Positions 1 through 9,080 of a stretch of DNA of 60,689 nucleotides are shown here, piece by piece. The notes beneath the pieces were generated by a model that saw nothing but the letters and a program-made list of their open reading frames with translations, was not told the origin of the DNA and made no database searches. Position 1 is the stretch's first letter; the number at the start of each line of letters is the position of its first letter. The position numbers and the translations under genes are program-made. The DNA lies in the IMG/VR virus record IMGVR_UViG_3300042922_000286, positions 64,001 through 124,689 of that record. One strand, 5' to 3'. The stretch comes from a virus.

Positions 1-3000
1 CTTTATCATCGGGGCAACTAAGCGGTAGTCGGCGGAAGTAGTAGCTCTACCTGCAAGCTCACGCATACGCGGCAGGTACGTGTTGTCCAAGTAATCATTC
101 AGGTTGTTGTGATCTTCCTGTGCCATGGTGGAACCACGGAAGCGATTCTTGGTACGTTCAACCGTAATCATTGCCGAACGGGTAAGGGCGTCCTCGTACA
201 TGAAGTCTTTCGGTAACCTTGCATTGCCACGAACAGCAAGAGGCATACGGTCACCGAAGAGAAATCCTTGATCCCCATACTGCCCACCATTTGACGATTC
301 CTCGCCTGTAGCGCCCCGCGCCGCTCTGCGGGAGCCGCGGCCACCGCGTACTGTCCCTGCGGGTGGAGTGTACCCGAGGCTTTGATGAACAACGTCAATG
401 TCCCGAATGCCTTGGAAGATAAGACGGAACTGAGCGTCAAGCTCTCTACGGAGCTTCGCGACAACCTCTTCCATAACACGGTTCATATCACCAGTAATAC
501 TTTGCAACAGGCTGTCACCATGAATGGGGTTAAAGTGGATGTTCTGCCCGTCAATAGCGCTGCGAATACCCGTGATCTGCGTGGTCAGGGCTTGCAGGAA
601 TCGATCATTCATGTGGGTCATTGTAGACTCAAGGGAAGCATTAAGGACGTTTCTTAACGCTTCATCACCCTCTTGTACAGGAACGGCTCTTTGGTACTCC
701 CGAAGTGTTCTGTAGTTCCCGCGGGTAGCTAGGATTCTACGAATGTGCTGCGGGAGGTCAGCAGTGTTGGCGCGGAAGGAACTTCCTAGCTCCTGCGATA
801 CCCGGTGAGCATCCTCGATCAATCGGTCGGTGTAGTTGGTCAGGAATCCGTTCGCCCCTAAGGTAAGGCCGCCCATAACCGAATTAAGATTGAACCGTCC
901 TTGCGCTTGCGCCGCGTTCATATTGTTGATTGCTATTGCAAGGTGTCCCACATATCTTGAAAGGTATCCCTGTACCGCGGTATTGATAGGGGAGACATCC
1001 GAGCTATTGACAATCCCTGTACTAGTGAGCGCTTCGGTTAGCGCCAAGATGTTCGCACGAATTGTTTCGGTCAATTGATTGACGTGATCTTGCAGAGGCT
1101 CAAGAACATGCTGTCTATAATTTATGTCAATCGCCCCTGCATCAGCAGGTAACCAAGAGTCAACAACGTCAGCGATCTTAGCGCCCGCCCGAGCGATTGC
1201 CCGGTTTACTGAATCGGTTAGGTCAAGGCTAATGACTCCTGCACCCGTCACGTTGGCATTTTCAACTGCCCGGCCAAGAGCAGCTTCAACATCCTGTTCC
1301 AGTTCCTTAGCAGACTCGAACCTGAGCGCAACGGAGGAAAATGCAGCCTGTACCGTTTGGGTCATTTGTGCCACGGCATTCTTCAAGGTGTCCTTCATGC
1401 TGTCCTGAATGACCTTTTTCTCCGCGGTAGTAAACGACTTGAAGTTCTTGTCACTAAGGCCATTCGTGAAGGCTTCGAGAACATCCGTGGATTTCTTGAT
1501 CGTGAAGTCTACGAGCTTCTTCGATTGCGCGTACATGACCTCATCAATATCGTCGAGTTCATTCTTGTTTAGAGCTCTACCTTGCTGGCTATTGAGCGTG
1601 TCTACGACATTCGCGATATGGTTAGACAGGTAGTTCTTTACTCCTTGAGCGACTTCATCGAGCTTTTCGTCAGGGATATCGGCAGCCCCGCCCGTCAACG
1701 CATTCAGCTTCGCAATGAGTGCAGAGGCATCCACTCTAACAGGCCGGGAAGCGAGGCTTGGGACTTCCGCTGCGTACTTCTTGATAAGTGCTGTAACCGC
1801 GCCTTGCAGGTCAGTGAAGATATCCGTTTGCAGCTTCAAGATATCTTCCATCAAATTTTTGGCAAACAATTGGGTGTTTTGTTCGATGCGGCTCTTTGTT
1901 TGCTCCGTATGAATCCCGATCTGCTGTGCAATTCGAGAAGCGTCGTCGGCAGTAAGGAAAGCACCGCCCGAAATCTCAGAAGCAACCTGCCGTACTGCTT
2001 CGAGGGTTGACTGCTCGATGCGCTGACTGACTTCTCCCATACCTTTTTGCATAATAGTTTTGCCATTAATTACGGCGGGAGAGTAACCCAAGTCCTTATA
2101 CAGTTGGAGTAGGGAGTCATCAATGGTATCTTTGATGTATTTTTGCACCATATCAGCAGCGGTTTTGAGCCATTCCGCATACTGATTGTAAACAGGGCTA
2201 TCCTTCGTAACCGAGACGCTGGCCGTGATGTCCTTTATCAAGGCTCCGATTTTGCCTGTCACCGAATCTCGGAGTGTGCGGATCATCCTGTCGAGTTCGG
2301 ACACCTTTTTACCTTGGGAGCCTTTATCCTGCACATCGATGTTGTTCAGCGCCGACGCCACCACGGAAACCTCGTCGTACAGGTTAGTCATGGTGTCTCT
2401 GAACTTGCCAAGGTTCAATCTGTAGTCAGATAGCTGCTTGAACTTTGGATCGTCAGCGAGGGATGCAAATAATTCATCCACTTTCTTTATTTCTTTGCTT
2501 ACTTTGGTAATGACATTAGCTAGGCCCATAGCCTTTATCGACAGCATACCGTCAACATTCTCAACCTTAATAGCATCAGGGTTGGATAGGGTTTCAACGA
2601 CCTTATCCCCGATTTTCTTTAAGATGTTTCTATATGCCGCACCGTCGATGGTCAGCTTAATAGGCGATCTTACTTCCTTACCGTTCTCGTCCATAGTGAA
2701 CGCTTCCGATGCTATGGAAATGTTCTTCTCGATCTGCTCGTTCAGCTTCGTGTTGAAAGCCTTTCGGAAGTTATCCATGGCCTTGGCATTGAAATAGAAC
2801 TTGAACTCCAAGTTATTCAGACCGAGCTTGGCGTGATCTTTAAGAGCTTCCTCAAGCTTGGTTTGAATTTTAGAATTGATCTCCTTGAACAGTTCTGTCG
2901 GCATCGTGACTTTGAACGGTTGCGTGTTGAATGTGTGGTCGAAGTGAATGCTGCTCTTAACCAAAGCTTCATTGATCTGATCTGTAAGCTGCTCCTTAAA

Positions 3001-3225
3001 GTAATCGTACTTAATAAGACCCTTCTTACCTTCAAGGGTACCTATCAGCTTATCCACATCTTCTTTGAACGCTTTAAGATTCAAGCCGCCCTCGATCTTA
3101 CCCATAGCTGTAGACATAGCTTCCAAGTACGAAGCAAGGCTTTGGGCACCCTTTACCGCGTCCGTAAATGTAAGTTTAATTTCAGTTTCTAAGCTGCGCT
3201 TTTCACCCATCGATTCAGTGGTCAT
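1..3225 (-). CDS. Tape measure protein, N-terminal part (cut by window edge)
   Basis: An uninterrupted minus-strand reading frame of at least 1,075 codons runs off the left edge. It lies just after the G/GT tail chaperone genes, the normal place for the tape measure protein, which sets tail length and is threaded inside the tail tube. The visible part is hydrophilic and rich in helical Lys/Glu/Asp/Leu/Ala stretches, with no transmembrane segment so far. I prefer the ATG at 3225, which follows a GGAAGGAG site by 12 nt, over the ATG at 3237, which abuts that site. Around residues 960-985 is an Arg/Gly-rich stretch. The role is inferred from position and size; no catalytic domain is visible in the part present. 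Confidence 0.85.
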   Translation of the reverse strand, partial: MTTESMGEKRSLETEIKLTFTDAVKGAQSLASYLEAMSTAMGKIEGGLNLKAFKEDVDKLIGTLEGKKGLIKYDYFKEQLTDQINEALVKSSIHFDHTFNTQPFKVTMPTELFKEINSKIQTKLEEALKDHAKLGLNNLEFKFYFNAKAMDNFRKAFNTKLNEQIEKNISIASEAFTMDENGKEVRSPIKLTIDGAAYRNILKKIGDKVVETLSNPDAIKVENVDGMLSIKAMGLANVITKVSKEIKKVDELFASLADDPKFKQLSDYRLNLGKFRDTMTNLYDEVSVVASALNNIDVQDKGSQGKKVSELDRMIRTLRDSVTGKIGALIKDITASVSVTKDSPVYNQYAEWLKTAADMVQKYIKDTIDDSLLQLYKDLGYSPAVINGKTIMQKGMGEVSQRIEQSTLEAVRQVASEISGGAFLTADDASRIAQQIGIHTEQTKSRIEQNTQLFAKNLMEDILKLQTDIFTDLQGAVTALIKKYAAEVPSLASRPVRVDASALIAKLNALTGGAADIPDEKLDEVAQGVKNYLSNHIANVVDTLNSQQGRALNKNELDDIDEVMYAQSKKLVDFTIKKSTDVLEAFTNGLSDKNFKSFTTAEKKVIQDSMKDTLKNAVAQMTQTVQAAFSSVALRFESAKELEQDVEAALGRAVENANVTGAGVISLDLTDSVNRAIARAGAKIADVVDSWLPADAGAIDINYRQHVLEPLQDHVNQLTETIRANILALTEALTSTGIVNSSDVSPINTAVQGYLSRYVGHLAIAINNMNAAQAQGRFNLNSVMGGLTLGANGFLTNYTDRLIEDAHRVSQELGSSFRANTADLPQHIRRILATRGNYRTLREYQRAVPVQEGDEALRNVLNASLESTMTHMNDRFLQALTTQITGIRSAIDGQNIHFNPIHGDSLLQSITGDMNRVMEEVVAKLRRELDAQFRLIFQGIRDIDVVHQSLGYTPPAGTVRGGRGSRRAARGATGEESSNGGQYGDQGFLFGDRMPLAVRGNARLPKDFMYEDALTRSAMITVERTKNRFRGSTMAQEDHNNLNDYLDNTYLPRMRELAGRATTSADYRLVAPMIK

Positions 3226-3253
3226 CCTGTATGTCATCTCCTTCCACGAAGAG

Positions 3254-3297
3254 AAAATCCCGTTACTACCTAATCACTAGAATAGGCAGAACGGGAT
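3254..3297 (-). terminator. Hairpin terminator between chaperone and tape measure genes
   Basis: On the minus strand ATCCCGTT pairs perfectly with AACGGGAT, with a second inner stem (CTGCCTA with TTAGGTAG), and TTTCTC follows. It sits between the GT frame and the tape measure start and may reduce read-through rather than end the operon. Confidence 0.55.
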
Positions 3298-3304
3298 AAC
3301 TGGC

Positions 3305-3658
3305 TTACATGCCACCGCCCAATATACGAGCTAGTTGGGCAATGTCTTCTTCGGTTGCTTCTTGGTAGTCACTATCAGGGGAGTCTAGGGCGCTATTTTT
3401 CGATCCGCCCTCAGCGGCTCCCTCACTTACACCGAACATCGCTTTCAGCGGCGCTTGCGTCATCTCTACCTCAAACTTGATGAACTGATTAGTTTTCTTT
3501 ATCAGGTCTTCGACCTGCGGTAGGGTATATTCGGCAATTTCCCACTGGTTCAAATTGCAATGTTTGTGGAGGGAGAACATTATGTCGCCCCAATCAAGGG
3601 GTTCATTCGTTTTCGCATCTCGAACCCCGGTGGATTCCCCCTCTCCACTAGGTTCTAC
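3305..3658 (-). CDS. Tail assembly chaperone, T extension made by -1 frameshift (GT protein)
   Basis: This frame has no well-supported start of its own. It is reached by a -1 shift at the AAAAAAG heptamer at 3664-3658, two codons before the G stop; after slipping, reading resumes at the GTA codon at 3658 and stays open for 117 codons. The fusion would be about 257 residues. In lambda-like and many Gram-positive siphoviruses, G and GT coat the tape measure protein and recruit tail tube subunits during assembly. The order tube, G, GT, tape measure is canonical. A start at the ATG at 3580 cannot be excluded but lacks a clear ribosome binding site. Confidence 0.8.
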   Translation of the reverse strand, partial: VEPSGEGESTGVRDAKTNEPLDWGDIMFSLHKHCNLNQWEIAEYTLPQVEDLIKKTNQFIKFEVEMTQAPLKAMFGVSEGAAEGGSKNSALDSPDSDYQEATEEDIAQLARILGGGM

Positions 3659-4077
3659 TTTTTTAGGTTGTTGGCCTCGATGATATAGTCAAGGATTTCA
3701 CGTACGTGCGAGAAGTCGCAGTACTCATCCAAATATTCGCGTGTAATTTCAGGGTAACTATAGAGTGCGATTTGGAGCGCCTCATAAAAGTTATCGACCC
3801 GCTGTTTGTCAGCCTCTTCGTTACCTGTTTCAATGAAGTTGATAATCAGGGAGTCCAAACTGATGTTACCGAGCAGTTTCATGAGCCTTCTGCCCTGCCC
3901 GAGCTTGGATGGTTTCATCATGTACTCCTTACCGTCGAGTAAGGTGATCTTCTTACCTGTTGGGAACCACACGTCCTCAGACTTTGCAGTAACCGCCTCC
4001 GCTTTAATGCGGGCAATCGCTTCGTCGTTCATACCTTGTGCGTGTACCTTTTCCAGTTCTTCTTTGGTCATAGACAT
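3655..4077 (-). CDS. Tail assembly chaperone G
   Basis: A 140-residue acidic, helical protein between the tail tube and tape measure genes, the expected place for the G chaperone. The start is ATG 4077 after a GGGGGAAT site; a TTG two codons upstream is also open. Residues 30-60 include a short beta-hairpin-like stretch followed by helices, as in tail chaperones of Firmicute siphoviruses. Its last codons, CTA AAA AAG TAG, contain the canonical slippery heptamer A AAA AAG, which leads into the downstream T frame. The function is inferred from gene order and from the frameshift signal. Confidence 0.8.
   Translation of the reverse strand: MSMTKEELEKVHAQGMNDEAIARIKAEAVTAKSEDVWFPTGKKITLLDGKEYMMKPSKLGQGRRLMKLLGNISLDSLIINFIETGNEEADKQRVDNFYEALQIALYSYPEITREYLDEYCDFSHVREILDYIIEANNLKK
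3658..3664 (-). promoter_or_regulatory. Programmed -1 ribosomal frameshift site (A AAA AAG)
   Basis: Read on the minus strand, the heptamer has the X XXY YYZ phasing in the G frame (CTA AAA AAG) and lies directly before the TAG stop. The -1 frame downstream is exactly the T frame, and both tRNA-Lys contacts are preserved after slippage. I did not identify a convincing stimulatory structure. Confidence 0.85.
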
Positions 4078-4114
4078 ATTCAATTCCCCCTAAGAATTAA
4101 TACCCCCTATAGGT

Positions 4115-4182
4115 AAAAAACACTGGCAAGGCAAGTTAGGTTGAGCAGGGGGAACCCAACCTTCCGAGCTACCTTGCCAGTG
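4115..4182 (-). terminator. Strong rho-independent terminator after tail tube gene
   Basis: On the minus strand an 11-bp perfect stem (CACTGGCAAGG with CCTTGCCAGTG) encloses a second hairpin (AGGTTG with CAACCT) and is followed by TTTTTT. It lies between the tail tube and G chaperone genes and probably sets a high tube-to-chaperone expression ratio. Confidence 0.8.
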
Positions 4183-4195
4183 TTGGAACAAAGAA

Positions 4196-5236
4196 TTACA
4201 CGCGCTTGAGGCTAGTGTAACGCTTGATGCTACCGAGCTTCTTGTCGGCCCGCTCAGGATCAATCACTTTCAGAGCGATAGTGGAAGCAGAAGCGGAAGC
4301 ACGTTGAGCGTCGATGCTGAACTGACCTTGTGCGATACAAGAATACAGTTCCGTTTCGATACCCGCGTAATCGCCGTTCTTCTGCAAGAAGGAGCCGTGG
4401 TGGATGACGTGAACCGGGAACGGTACTTCGTCGGTGATAAGGTCGATAACGTCTACGCCGACTTCCGTGCGTTGGTAATTGAACACTACGTCAGCGTTAA
4501 CCGCGGACGGATTCAGTACAATGCCGTTCGTTGCCGAAGACGGAAGGATTACAGCGTCACCTACGTCTTTTGCACTCGACACGCCGGGCGTGACTGTGAG
4601 TACATTTCCAACGATGTTGGAGATAGTAACCGTTTCACCGTCAACCGTGATTTCGTCACCAGTCGTCAGCCCTGCTGCACTTGTTACAGTGATGGACGTG
4701 GCGTCCTGAGCAGCCGCCGCGCTCAGAGTCGTTTGCGTACCGAACAAGGACTCGATGTAGAAATCCTCAGCCGTAGGAGCAGTTGATGCGCTAAACGGCT
4801 TCTTGGTCAGCAGTTTGTTGCTGTCTTTCAGACGAACCGCAAAGTTTCCGTCTCCGAACAGGCTGTCTCCGAACTCAACGGGAACCTTAGCTACGCTAAC
4901 ACTCGATCCGATAGTACCTCCAACCGCGACAGCTTGTTCACCAAGCACCCACAAGCTAGTGCTGACTTGCTCTTGGATGTTGGAACCTTGCATCAGGCGC
5001 AGACCTTCGAGATCGAACTTAGCATCGGTCGCAGAAACCTCAACGCTCTTGGAACGGATGAGGGTGTCGATTGCGAACAGGCCGTCACCACCGAAGATGT
5101 CATCAATTTCTACATTGAAGTCGATACGCAGGTTTTGCAAGGTACCGAGCGTGATAACTTCAATACCTTTACCATCAGCGCTGACTTTTTTAGCCATCAT
5201 GGTTCCTACGCCTTTGATAATCATTTTCTTAGCCAT
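4196..5236 (-). CDS. Major tail tube protein
   Basis: A 346-residue protein placed immediately before the tail chaperones and after the tail terminator gene, as the major tail tube subunit is in siphoviruses. It is Gly/Val/Thr-rich and beta-predicted, with few charged helices. Residues about 165-235 form a separate repetitive Ala/Thr/Val-rich stretch (TTLSAAAAQDATSITVTSAA), probably a surface-exposed insertion in the tube fold. The start ATG follows AAGGAGTGATACCGAA. Because a strong terminator follows, it is likely the most abundant product of this transcript. No tail sheath gene lies next to it. Confidence 0.8.
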   Translation of the reverse strand: MAKKMIIKGVGTMMAKKVSADGKGIEVITLGTLQNLRIDFNVEIDDIFGGDGLFAIDTLIRSKSVEVSATDAKFDLEGLRLMQGSNIQEQVSTSLWVLGEQAVAVGGTIGSSVSVAKVPVEFGDSLFGDGNFAVRLKDSNKLLTKKPFSASTAPTAEDFYIESLFGTQTTLSAAAAQDATSITVTSAAGLTTGDEITVDGETVTISNIVGNVLTVTPGVSSAKDVGDAVILPSSATNGIVLNPSAVNADVVFNYQRTEVGVDVIDLITDEVPFPVHVIHHGSFLQKNGDYAGIETELYSCIAQGQFSIDAQRASASASTIALKVIDPERADKKLGSIKRYTSLKRV

Positions 5237-5307
5237 TTCGGTATCACTCCTTATATAAAATATTTGGGATAAGGCTATCTCTTAGGATAGACACTATCGC
5301 ATTTTTA

Positions 5308-5745
5308 CTACTTCTCTAGCGCTACGCTCATACTGATTACGACAGTGAAGCAGTACGTGTTAGCTAGGTCAGTTGTGCTTTCGTGCGCAGTTACTAACTC
5401 CGCTTGAAAGCTCTCGATGCCCGCGAACGGATGAATCTCTCCATTGAAGATATCAGTCAATCGGTCCGACACATCTTGGGCAAGCTGAACGTCATCGTTG
5501 GTATAGATGTCGAACACGAATGGCGTGGTGTATACGAAACTATTTCTACCTTCACGTCTACCGGGGGTCGCATAGAAGGCGATCATCGGAATGTTGTCAG
5601 TCACATCCTGTGGGTTAGCACGTTTCTGGATATGCCTCGATTTCGTGAGTGCATTTGCCGTTTCTCCTATACCTAAGTAGTCTAGGATGATTGCGTCATT
5701 TGCTAACACCTTATAGATGCCATTGTATAAATCGGTTATGACCAT
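5308..5745 (-). CDS. Tail terminator / tail completion protein
   Basis: A 145-residue protein between the HK97 gp10-like gene and the tail tube gene, the usual slot for the tail terminator that caps the tube and joins it to the head. An N-terminal helical start (DLYNGIYKVLANDAIILDYL) is followed by beta-rich sequence ending in TYCFTVVISMSVALEK, which fits the small alpha/beta fold of this family (lambda gpU, SPP1 gp17, YqbJ-like). The start ATG follows an AAGGGGG site. The assignment rests mainly on gene order. Confidence 0.6.
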   Translation of the reverse strand: MVITDLYNGIYKVLANDAIILDYLGIGETANALTKSRHIQKRANPQDVTDNIPMIAFYATPGRREGRNSFVYTTPFVFDIYTNDDVQLAQDVSDRLTDIFNGEIHPFAGIESFQAELVTAHESTTDLANTYCFTVVISMSVALEK

Positions 5746-5758
5746 GGATCGCGCCCCC

Positions 5759-6529
5759 TTAACTAATATCGATTACAGGTTTGACATGGAGGTAATCGCG
5801 AGGATCGACACTGAACACCGCGGCCTTTATATCATCAAAATAATTCTCCTTAATTGATAAAAAGGCGTTGCGGTACCAGTGGTATGCCTTTGTTTCATAC
5901 CCCGGGGACTTGATAGGCAAGCCTCCCACCTTAGAGTTGGATACGCGCTGCACTCCTGCCATATCAATCCACTCTGTTGTGTCGATATTACCGGCTTTTC
6001 GACTGTACGCTCCGACCGCAACCGCTTTACCGTTGGACGTTCTGGTGTGCGCGGATACGGCTTTCTTATATCCGCGGGTAACAATAGGCGCCCCGGGTCT
6101 AGGTGCGCCCCTGAACTTGTTCCAGTCTCCGAGCTTGTAGAGGGGGCTGTCCATGTCCTCCTGAGTGCCTGTGCCATACTCGTAATACCAACCAATATGC
6201 GAGTCCTCGAAGTCATTCTTCATTGCGCTGACGGCCATCTGGATTACTCCATTAGCCATATCGATCAACCCGCGTTCAGGGACAATTGAACGGAGCAGGG
6301 AAACAGCACGTTCGTAGTCTGTGACGGGATTGTCGAACCCTCGATCTTTGGTAAAGGCAGGAGCTTGGCTAAAATGCATCTGCTCCACATTTCTTTGCAA
6401 TAAATCGACTAGCTCATCCCTCAACTTGAATGCTACCTCGCGCAGCTCCGTATGAAGGTCTTTAATATATTCTTTGGCGTCGAAATACAGCCAGTACTTG
6501 TCGGTATTCTTTTTCCTACCCCGCGGCAT
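5759..6529 (-). CDS. HK97 gp10-like head-tail joining protein
   Basis: A 256-residue protein in the head-tail connector region. It starts with a basic segment (PRGRKKNTDKYW), then an amphipathic helix with regularly spaced Leu and Glu residues, and contains the YYEYGTGTQ motif common in HK97 gp10 and related minor tail proteins. It is longer than the usual 130-170 residues, with extra sequence at the C-terminal end. An AGGAAGTGATG site precedes the ATG. It most likely helps to complete the neck; the family assignment is by motif and position. Confidence 0.65.
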   Translation of the reverse strand: MPRGRKKNTDKYWLYFDAKEYIKDLHTELREVAFKLRDELVDLLQRNVEQMHFSQAPAFTKDRGFDNPVTDYERAVSLLRSIVPERGLIDMANGVIQMAVSAMKNDFEDSHIGWYYEYGTGTQEDMDSPLYKLGDWNKFRGAPRPGAPIVTRGYKKAVSAHTRTSNGKAVAVGAYSRKAGNIDTTEWIDMAGVQRVSNSKVGGLPIKSPGYETKAYHWYRNAFLSIKENYFDDIKAAVFSVDPRDYLHVKPVIDIS

Positions 6530-6535
6530 ATATCA

Positions 6536-7147
6536 TCACTTCCTTGTCTCACTGCAAACCTGAATGACAACTACTCCCTCGTACGATAGGTAGTCCGTTG
6601 CTACTACCTTCAATGGAACAGACCTGCCATTCATAATTACAGTAATTTTGTCGAGAAGCGTTATATCAACGGATGGGCAATAGATACGATACTCTGCATC
6701 TGAGTGTAAGCCCGGGTCGTACTGCCTCAGTTCAGCAGTCAGTGTCTCGATGAACGACTGTAGATCGGAAGCCTTAACGACCGGGGTTTTCGTACGATTA
6801 CCATTCTCGTCTGCGGTTTCCTCGACCCCGCTGACTGTAACACGCGCATTACAAACGTACATGTGCGTTACAATCGCGGCCAGTTGCCCTTGTATAACTT
6901 CTTTCATAGCTGCTACTATAATGCAGTCCTCACCGCTTGTAGGAACGTTTACTATGCTCCCGCCGCCGACCGTAACGGAGGGTAGAAACTGTCCCTTTCT
7001 GTTGGATTCTAAGGTAACCGCGCTACTGTTCGCAGTTCGGCTACCTCGACCAATGAGCGCATTTGTGTCTGTAACAGTACCGTCAATAGCAGTAACCGTA
7101 ACAGGGACGCCTTCAGATACGATGAGTGCCTGTTTAATCTCAATCAT
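6536..7147 (-). CDS. Putative neck protein, unassigned
   Basis: A 203-residue protein overlapping the preceding connector gene by 4 nt and followed 6 nt later by the gp10-like gene. It is rich in Val, Thr and Ser and predicted to be mostly beta strands, as expected for a head closure or neck subunit. The C-terminal part (VIMNGRSVPLKVVATDYLSYE) resembles the end of head-closure proteins that contact the tail. I do not recognise a specific family, so the role is inferred from its place in the cluster. Confidence 0.5.
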   Translation of the reverse strand: MIEIKQALIVSEGVPVTVTAIDGTVTDTNALIGRGSRTANSSAVTLESNRKGQFLPSVTVGGGSIVNVPTSGEDCIIVAAMKEVIQGQLAAIVTHMYVCNARVTVSGVEETADENGNRTKTPVVKASDLQSFIETLTAELRQYDPGLHSDAEYRIYCPSVDITLLDKITVIMNGRSVPLKVVATDYLSYEGVVVIQVCSETRK

Positions 7148-7575
7148 TCGGCAGCAGTCTGGAAGTTGGCTCTAGCGCCAAGTGCGTAATCTTCTACGCC
7201 AGTTACCGGGACGGTCTGTATCTGGCTTAGGCTTGCTTCCATATCGGCAATGAACGACGCTGCGAGGTCGCTCCAATTCATCTTGTCCTTCTTCCACTTA
7301 ACGTCGATAGTAGTGACCTCGATATTTACCCGCCGCGCCATGGAAGGACAGAGCAGGTAGCAGATGTAGGCAATGACTGCGTTCTCTAAGGAGATGCTGT
7401 CGAGTTCGTCGGTTATACTTGCATAATCAGGTACTCGCTTCAATACGATTGCTTCCGCGTATTGCGAGATATACCTGTTATTGATGTCACTATCTGGCAG
7501 TTCACCAGCGTTCGCGCCTAACCTAGCACGAACGGCCACCTCAAACCCTGCTTGCAGGAATGGCACGTTAATCAC
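7144..7575 (-). CDS. Head-tail connector (adaptor) protein
   Basis: A 143-residue, largely helical protein in the position of the adaptor that binds the portal ring (gp6/gp15/YqbG-like). The sequence includes DINNRYISQYAEAIVLKR, then a short hydrophobic helix (AVIAYICYLLCPSM), and a W-K-K-D-K-MNWSDLAASF segment typical of such adaptors. The start is a GTG at 7575; a second GTG three codons in is also possible. Its stop overlaps the next gene, suggesting translational coupling. Confidence 0.6.
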   Translation of the reverse strand: MINVPFLQAGFEVAVRARLGANAGELPDSDINNRYISQYAEAIVLKRVPDYASITDELDSISLENAVIAYICYLLCPSMARRVNIEVTTIDVKWKKDKMNWSDLAASFIADMEASLSQIQTVPVTGVEDYALGARANFQTAAE

Positions 7576-7583
7576 CCGCTCTC

Positions 7584-7988
7584 TTACTTGAAGATAGAAA
7601 CGCGGAACGTAGGACGGCTTGCCGAGCTAACGAACAGCTTACTTACGCCACTGAACTCTTTGGATGCCCCGATAGCTATCAGAGCATTGGAACTGTAGGA
7701 AATGGCGTTAGCATCAACATACAGATCGCCGCCCCCGAGATTTTCAACTACAACCTTAGCAGTGCCAGCGGGTACGTCCAGAATGCGCTTCTCGTAAATA
7801 GACAGTTTAACGTCATACGTCAGAGCAACTTCCGATTTCGGAGTCTCCACGACAGGCGCAGGTGCTTCCTGTACTGCAACAGGAGACTCATCCTGAACCT
7901 TTTGAAGTTCGACTTCACACGGCTCGATAGTGTCTGTTACAGCAGCAACAACTTCCTCACTTACTGGCTTTTTGGCGCGTTTAGCCAT
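7584..7988 (-). CDS. Small capsid-associated protein with Pro/Val/Glu-rich N-terminus
   Basis: A 134-residue protein directly downstream of the major capsid gene. The first 60 residues are a low-complexity Val/Glu/Pro/Ala linker starting with a basic MAKRAKKPVSEE. The C-terminal half is a compact beta domain (YEKRILDVPAGTAKVVVENL onward) ending TFRVSIFK. The layout suggests a flexible tether carrying a small surface domain, such as a head fibre or accessory capsid protein, but I recognise no family. The start follows AAGGAGGTAGGTTAT. Confidence 0.5.
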   Translation of the reverse strand: MAKRAKKPVSEEVVAAVTDTIEPCEVELQKVQDESPVAVQEAPAPVVETPKSEVALTYDVKLSIYEKRILDVPAGTAKVVVENLGGGDLYVDANAISYSSNALIAIGASKEFSGVSKLFVSSASRPTFRVSIFK

Positions 7989-8020
7989 ATAACCTACCTC
8001 CTTAGGGTAATATCTTAAAA

Positions 8021-8053
8021 AAGGCGTAGCAGGTTGTTAAACCCCTACGCCTT
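8021..8053 (-). terminator. Terminator after major capsid gene
   Basis: On the minus strand AAGGCGTAG pairs with CTACGCCTT, with an inner GGTT/AACC stem, followed by TTTT. It would lower expression of connector and tail genes relative to the capsid gene. Confidence 0.8.
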
Positions 8054-8074
8054 TATCTGATGATAGATTTATGA

Positions 8075-9049
8075 TTACTCTCCGAGCGGAACAACAGCGT
8101 CTTGGAACAGAACGCCAGCTACGTCAGAAATCATCTTGTGAGCGTACCAACGCTCGGCTTCTACGATGGTTGCACGGCGGGGAGTTTCGTACCACTTACG
8201 TACTTGAACAGCGCCGTTGCCATCCTTGTTCCACATGAAGGAGTAGCCGATGGATACCATTTTCTTGCCCGGGGACGGAGCGATGTAACACAGGACTGCG
8301 CTGTTACCCCAAATGTAGTTGAGGTCGTCGCGTTGACCTGCTACCGCTTGGCCCGGGTTGGTTACCGTCGATTTCAGAGCGGAACCAACGAGGATTTTGT
8401 TGACGCCGAAAGCAGCGGCCAGCAAATCCATGTTGATGATACCGCGCTGTACGTACTTAACGATCTCGATCAGCTTCGGATGAAGGATCAAGCGGTTAAG
8501 GACTGTTTCAGACATAACCAAGGTGTTCGGACGCAAACCTGCGAGGCGGTGCATCCGTTGTTTAGCTGCCGCAATATCGCCAACAGGATCGGAAGTTGGG
8601 TCAGACCACTTCAACGGGTTGGAAGCTGCGCCCATGTTATACACGAGGTCGGAATGGTAGTTGGCAGCGTCCAAGATCATGTTAGCCGCGTCAACTTCCT
8701 TGTTCAGCAAGATACCTTCCGTAACGAGTTCAGTACCTTCGGACTCAAGATTGAAGTCCTCGTCGGCATTTTGCTTTTCTTCGTCAGCAATGGCATGACG
8801 GAGAGCATGGCCGTCCGTGAAGTACGTATCATGGCTGAAATCCCATCCGATTTCGTTAGCCTCAGTCCCCGGTGCGCGGAGGTCGTCGTGTTGACGGAAG
8901 CGCTCCATGCCGTAGACGTTGTATCGGTCGGATTGTTTACCAACAGTTACAGGCTTGAAGATTTGATCGGCAATGTACTGCTCATTCTTGTAGCCGATAG
9001 AGATTTGCGTCAGTGTCTTATCGATGTGAAGTTTCTGTACAGATGGCAT
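8075..9049 (-). CDS. Major capsid protein
   Basis: A 324-residue protein following the decoration-protein gene and followed by a strong terminator, as expected for the most abundant virion protein. The N-terminal region (IADQIFKPVTVGKQSDRYNV) and the block HDDLRAPGTEANEIGWDFS, followed by a Tyr-Phe and His-rich stretch, match a family of HK97-fold capsid proteins found in many Gram-positive and Gram-negative phages. The C-terminal end includes SPGKKMVSIGYSFMWNKDG and RKWYETPRRATIVEAERWYA, also typical of that family. The start ATG follows AAGGAGAGGTGAAAATAG. An antisense ORF of similar length is a shadow. Confidence 0.85.
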   Translation of the reverse strand: MPSVQKLHIDKTLTQISIGYKNEQYIADQIFKPVTVGKQSDRYNVYGMERFRQHDDLRAPGTEANEIGWDFSHDTYFTDGHALRHAIADEEKQNADEDFNLESEGTELVTEGILLNKEVDAANMILDAANYHSDLVYNMGAASNPLKWSDPTSDPVGDIAAAKQRMHRLAGLRPNTLVMSETVLNRLILHPKLIEIVKYVQRGIINMDLLAAAFGVNKILVGSALKSTVTNPGQAVAGQRDDLNYIWGNSAVLCYIAPSPGKKMVSIGYSFMWNKDGNGAVQVRKWYETPRRATIVEAERWYAHKMISDVAGVLFQDAVVPLGE

Positions 9050-9080
9050 CTATTTTCACCTCTCCTTTGTGTGTTCTAAA

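Noticed and set aside
336-3192. Many plus-strand ORFs of 60-140 codons in the first 3.2 kb
   Set aside because: All lie antisense to the uninterrupted tape measure frame and lack ribosome binding sites.
8102-9079. A 325-codon plus-strand ORF opposite the capsid gene
   Set aside because: It mirrors the capsid gene frame, has no ribosome binding site and encodes no recognisable motif; the minus-strand capsid gene explains it.
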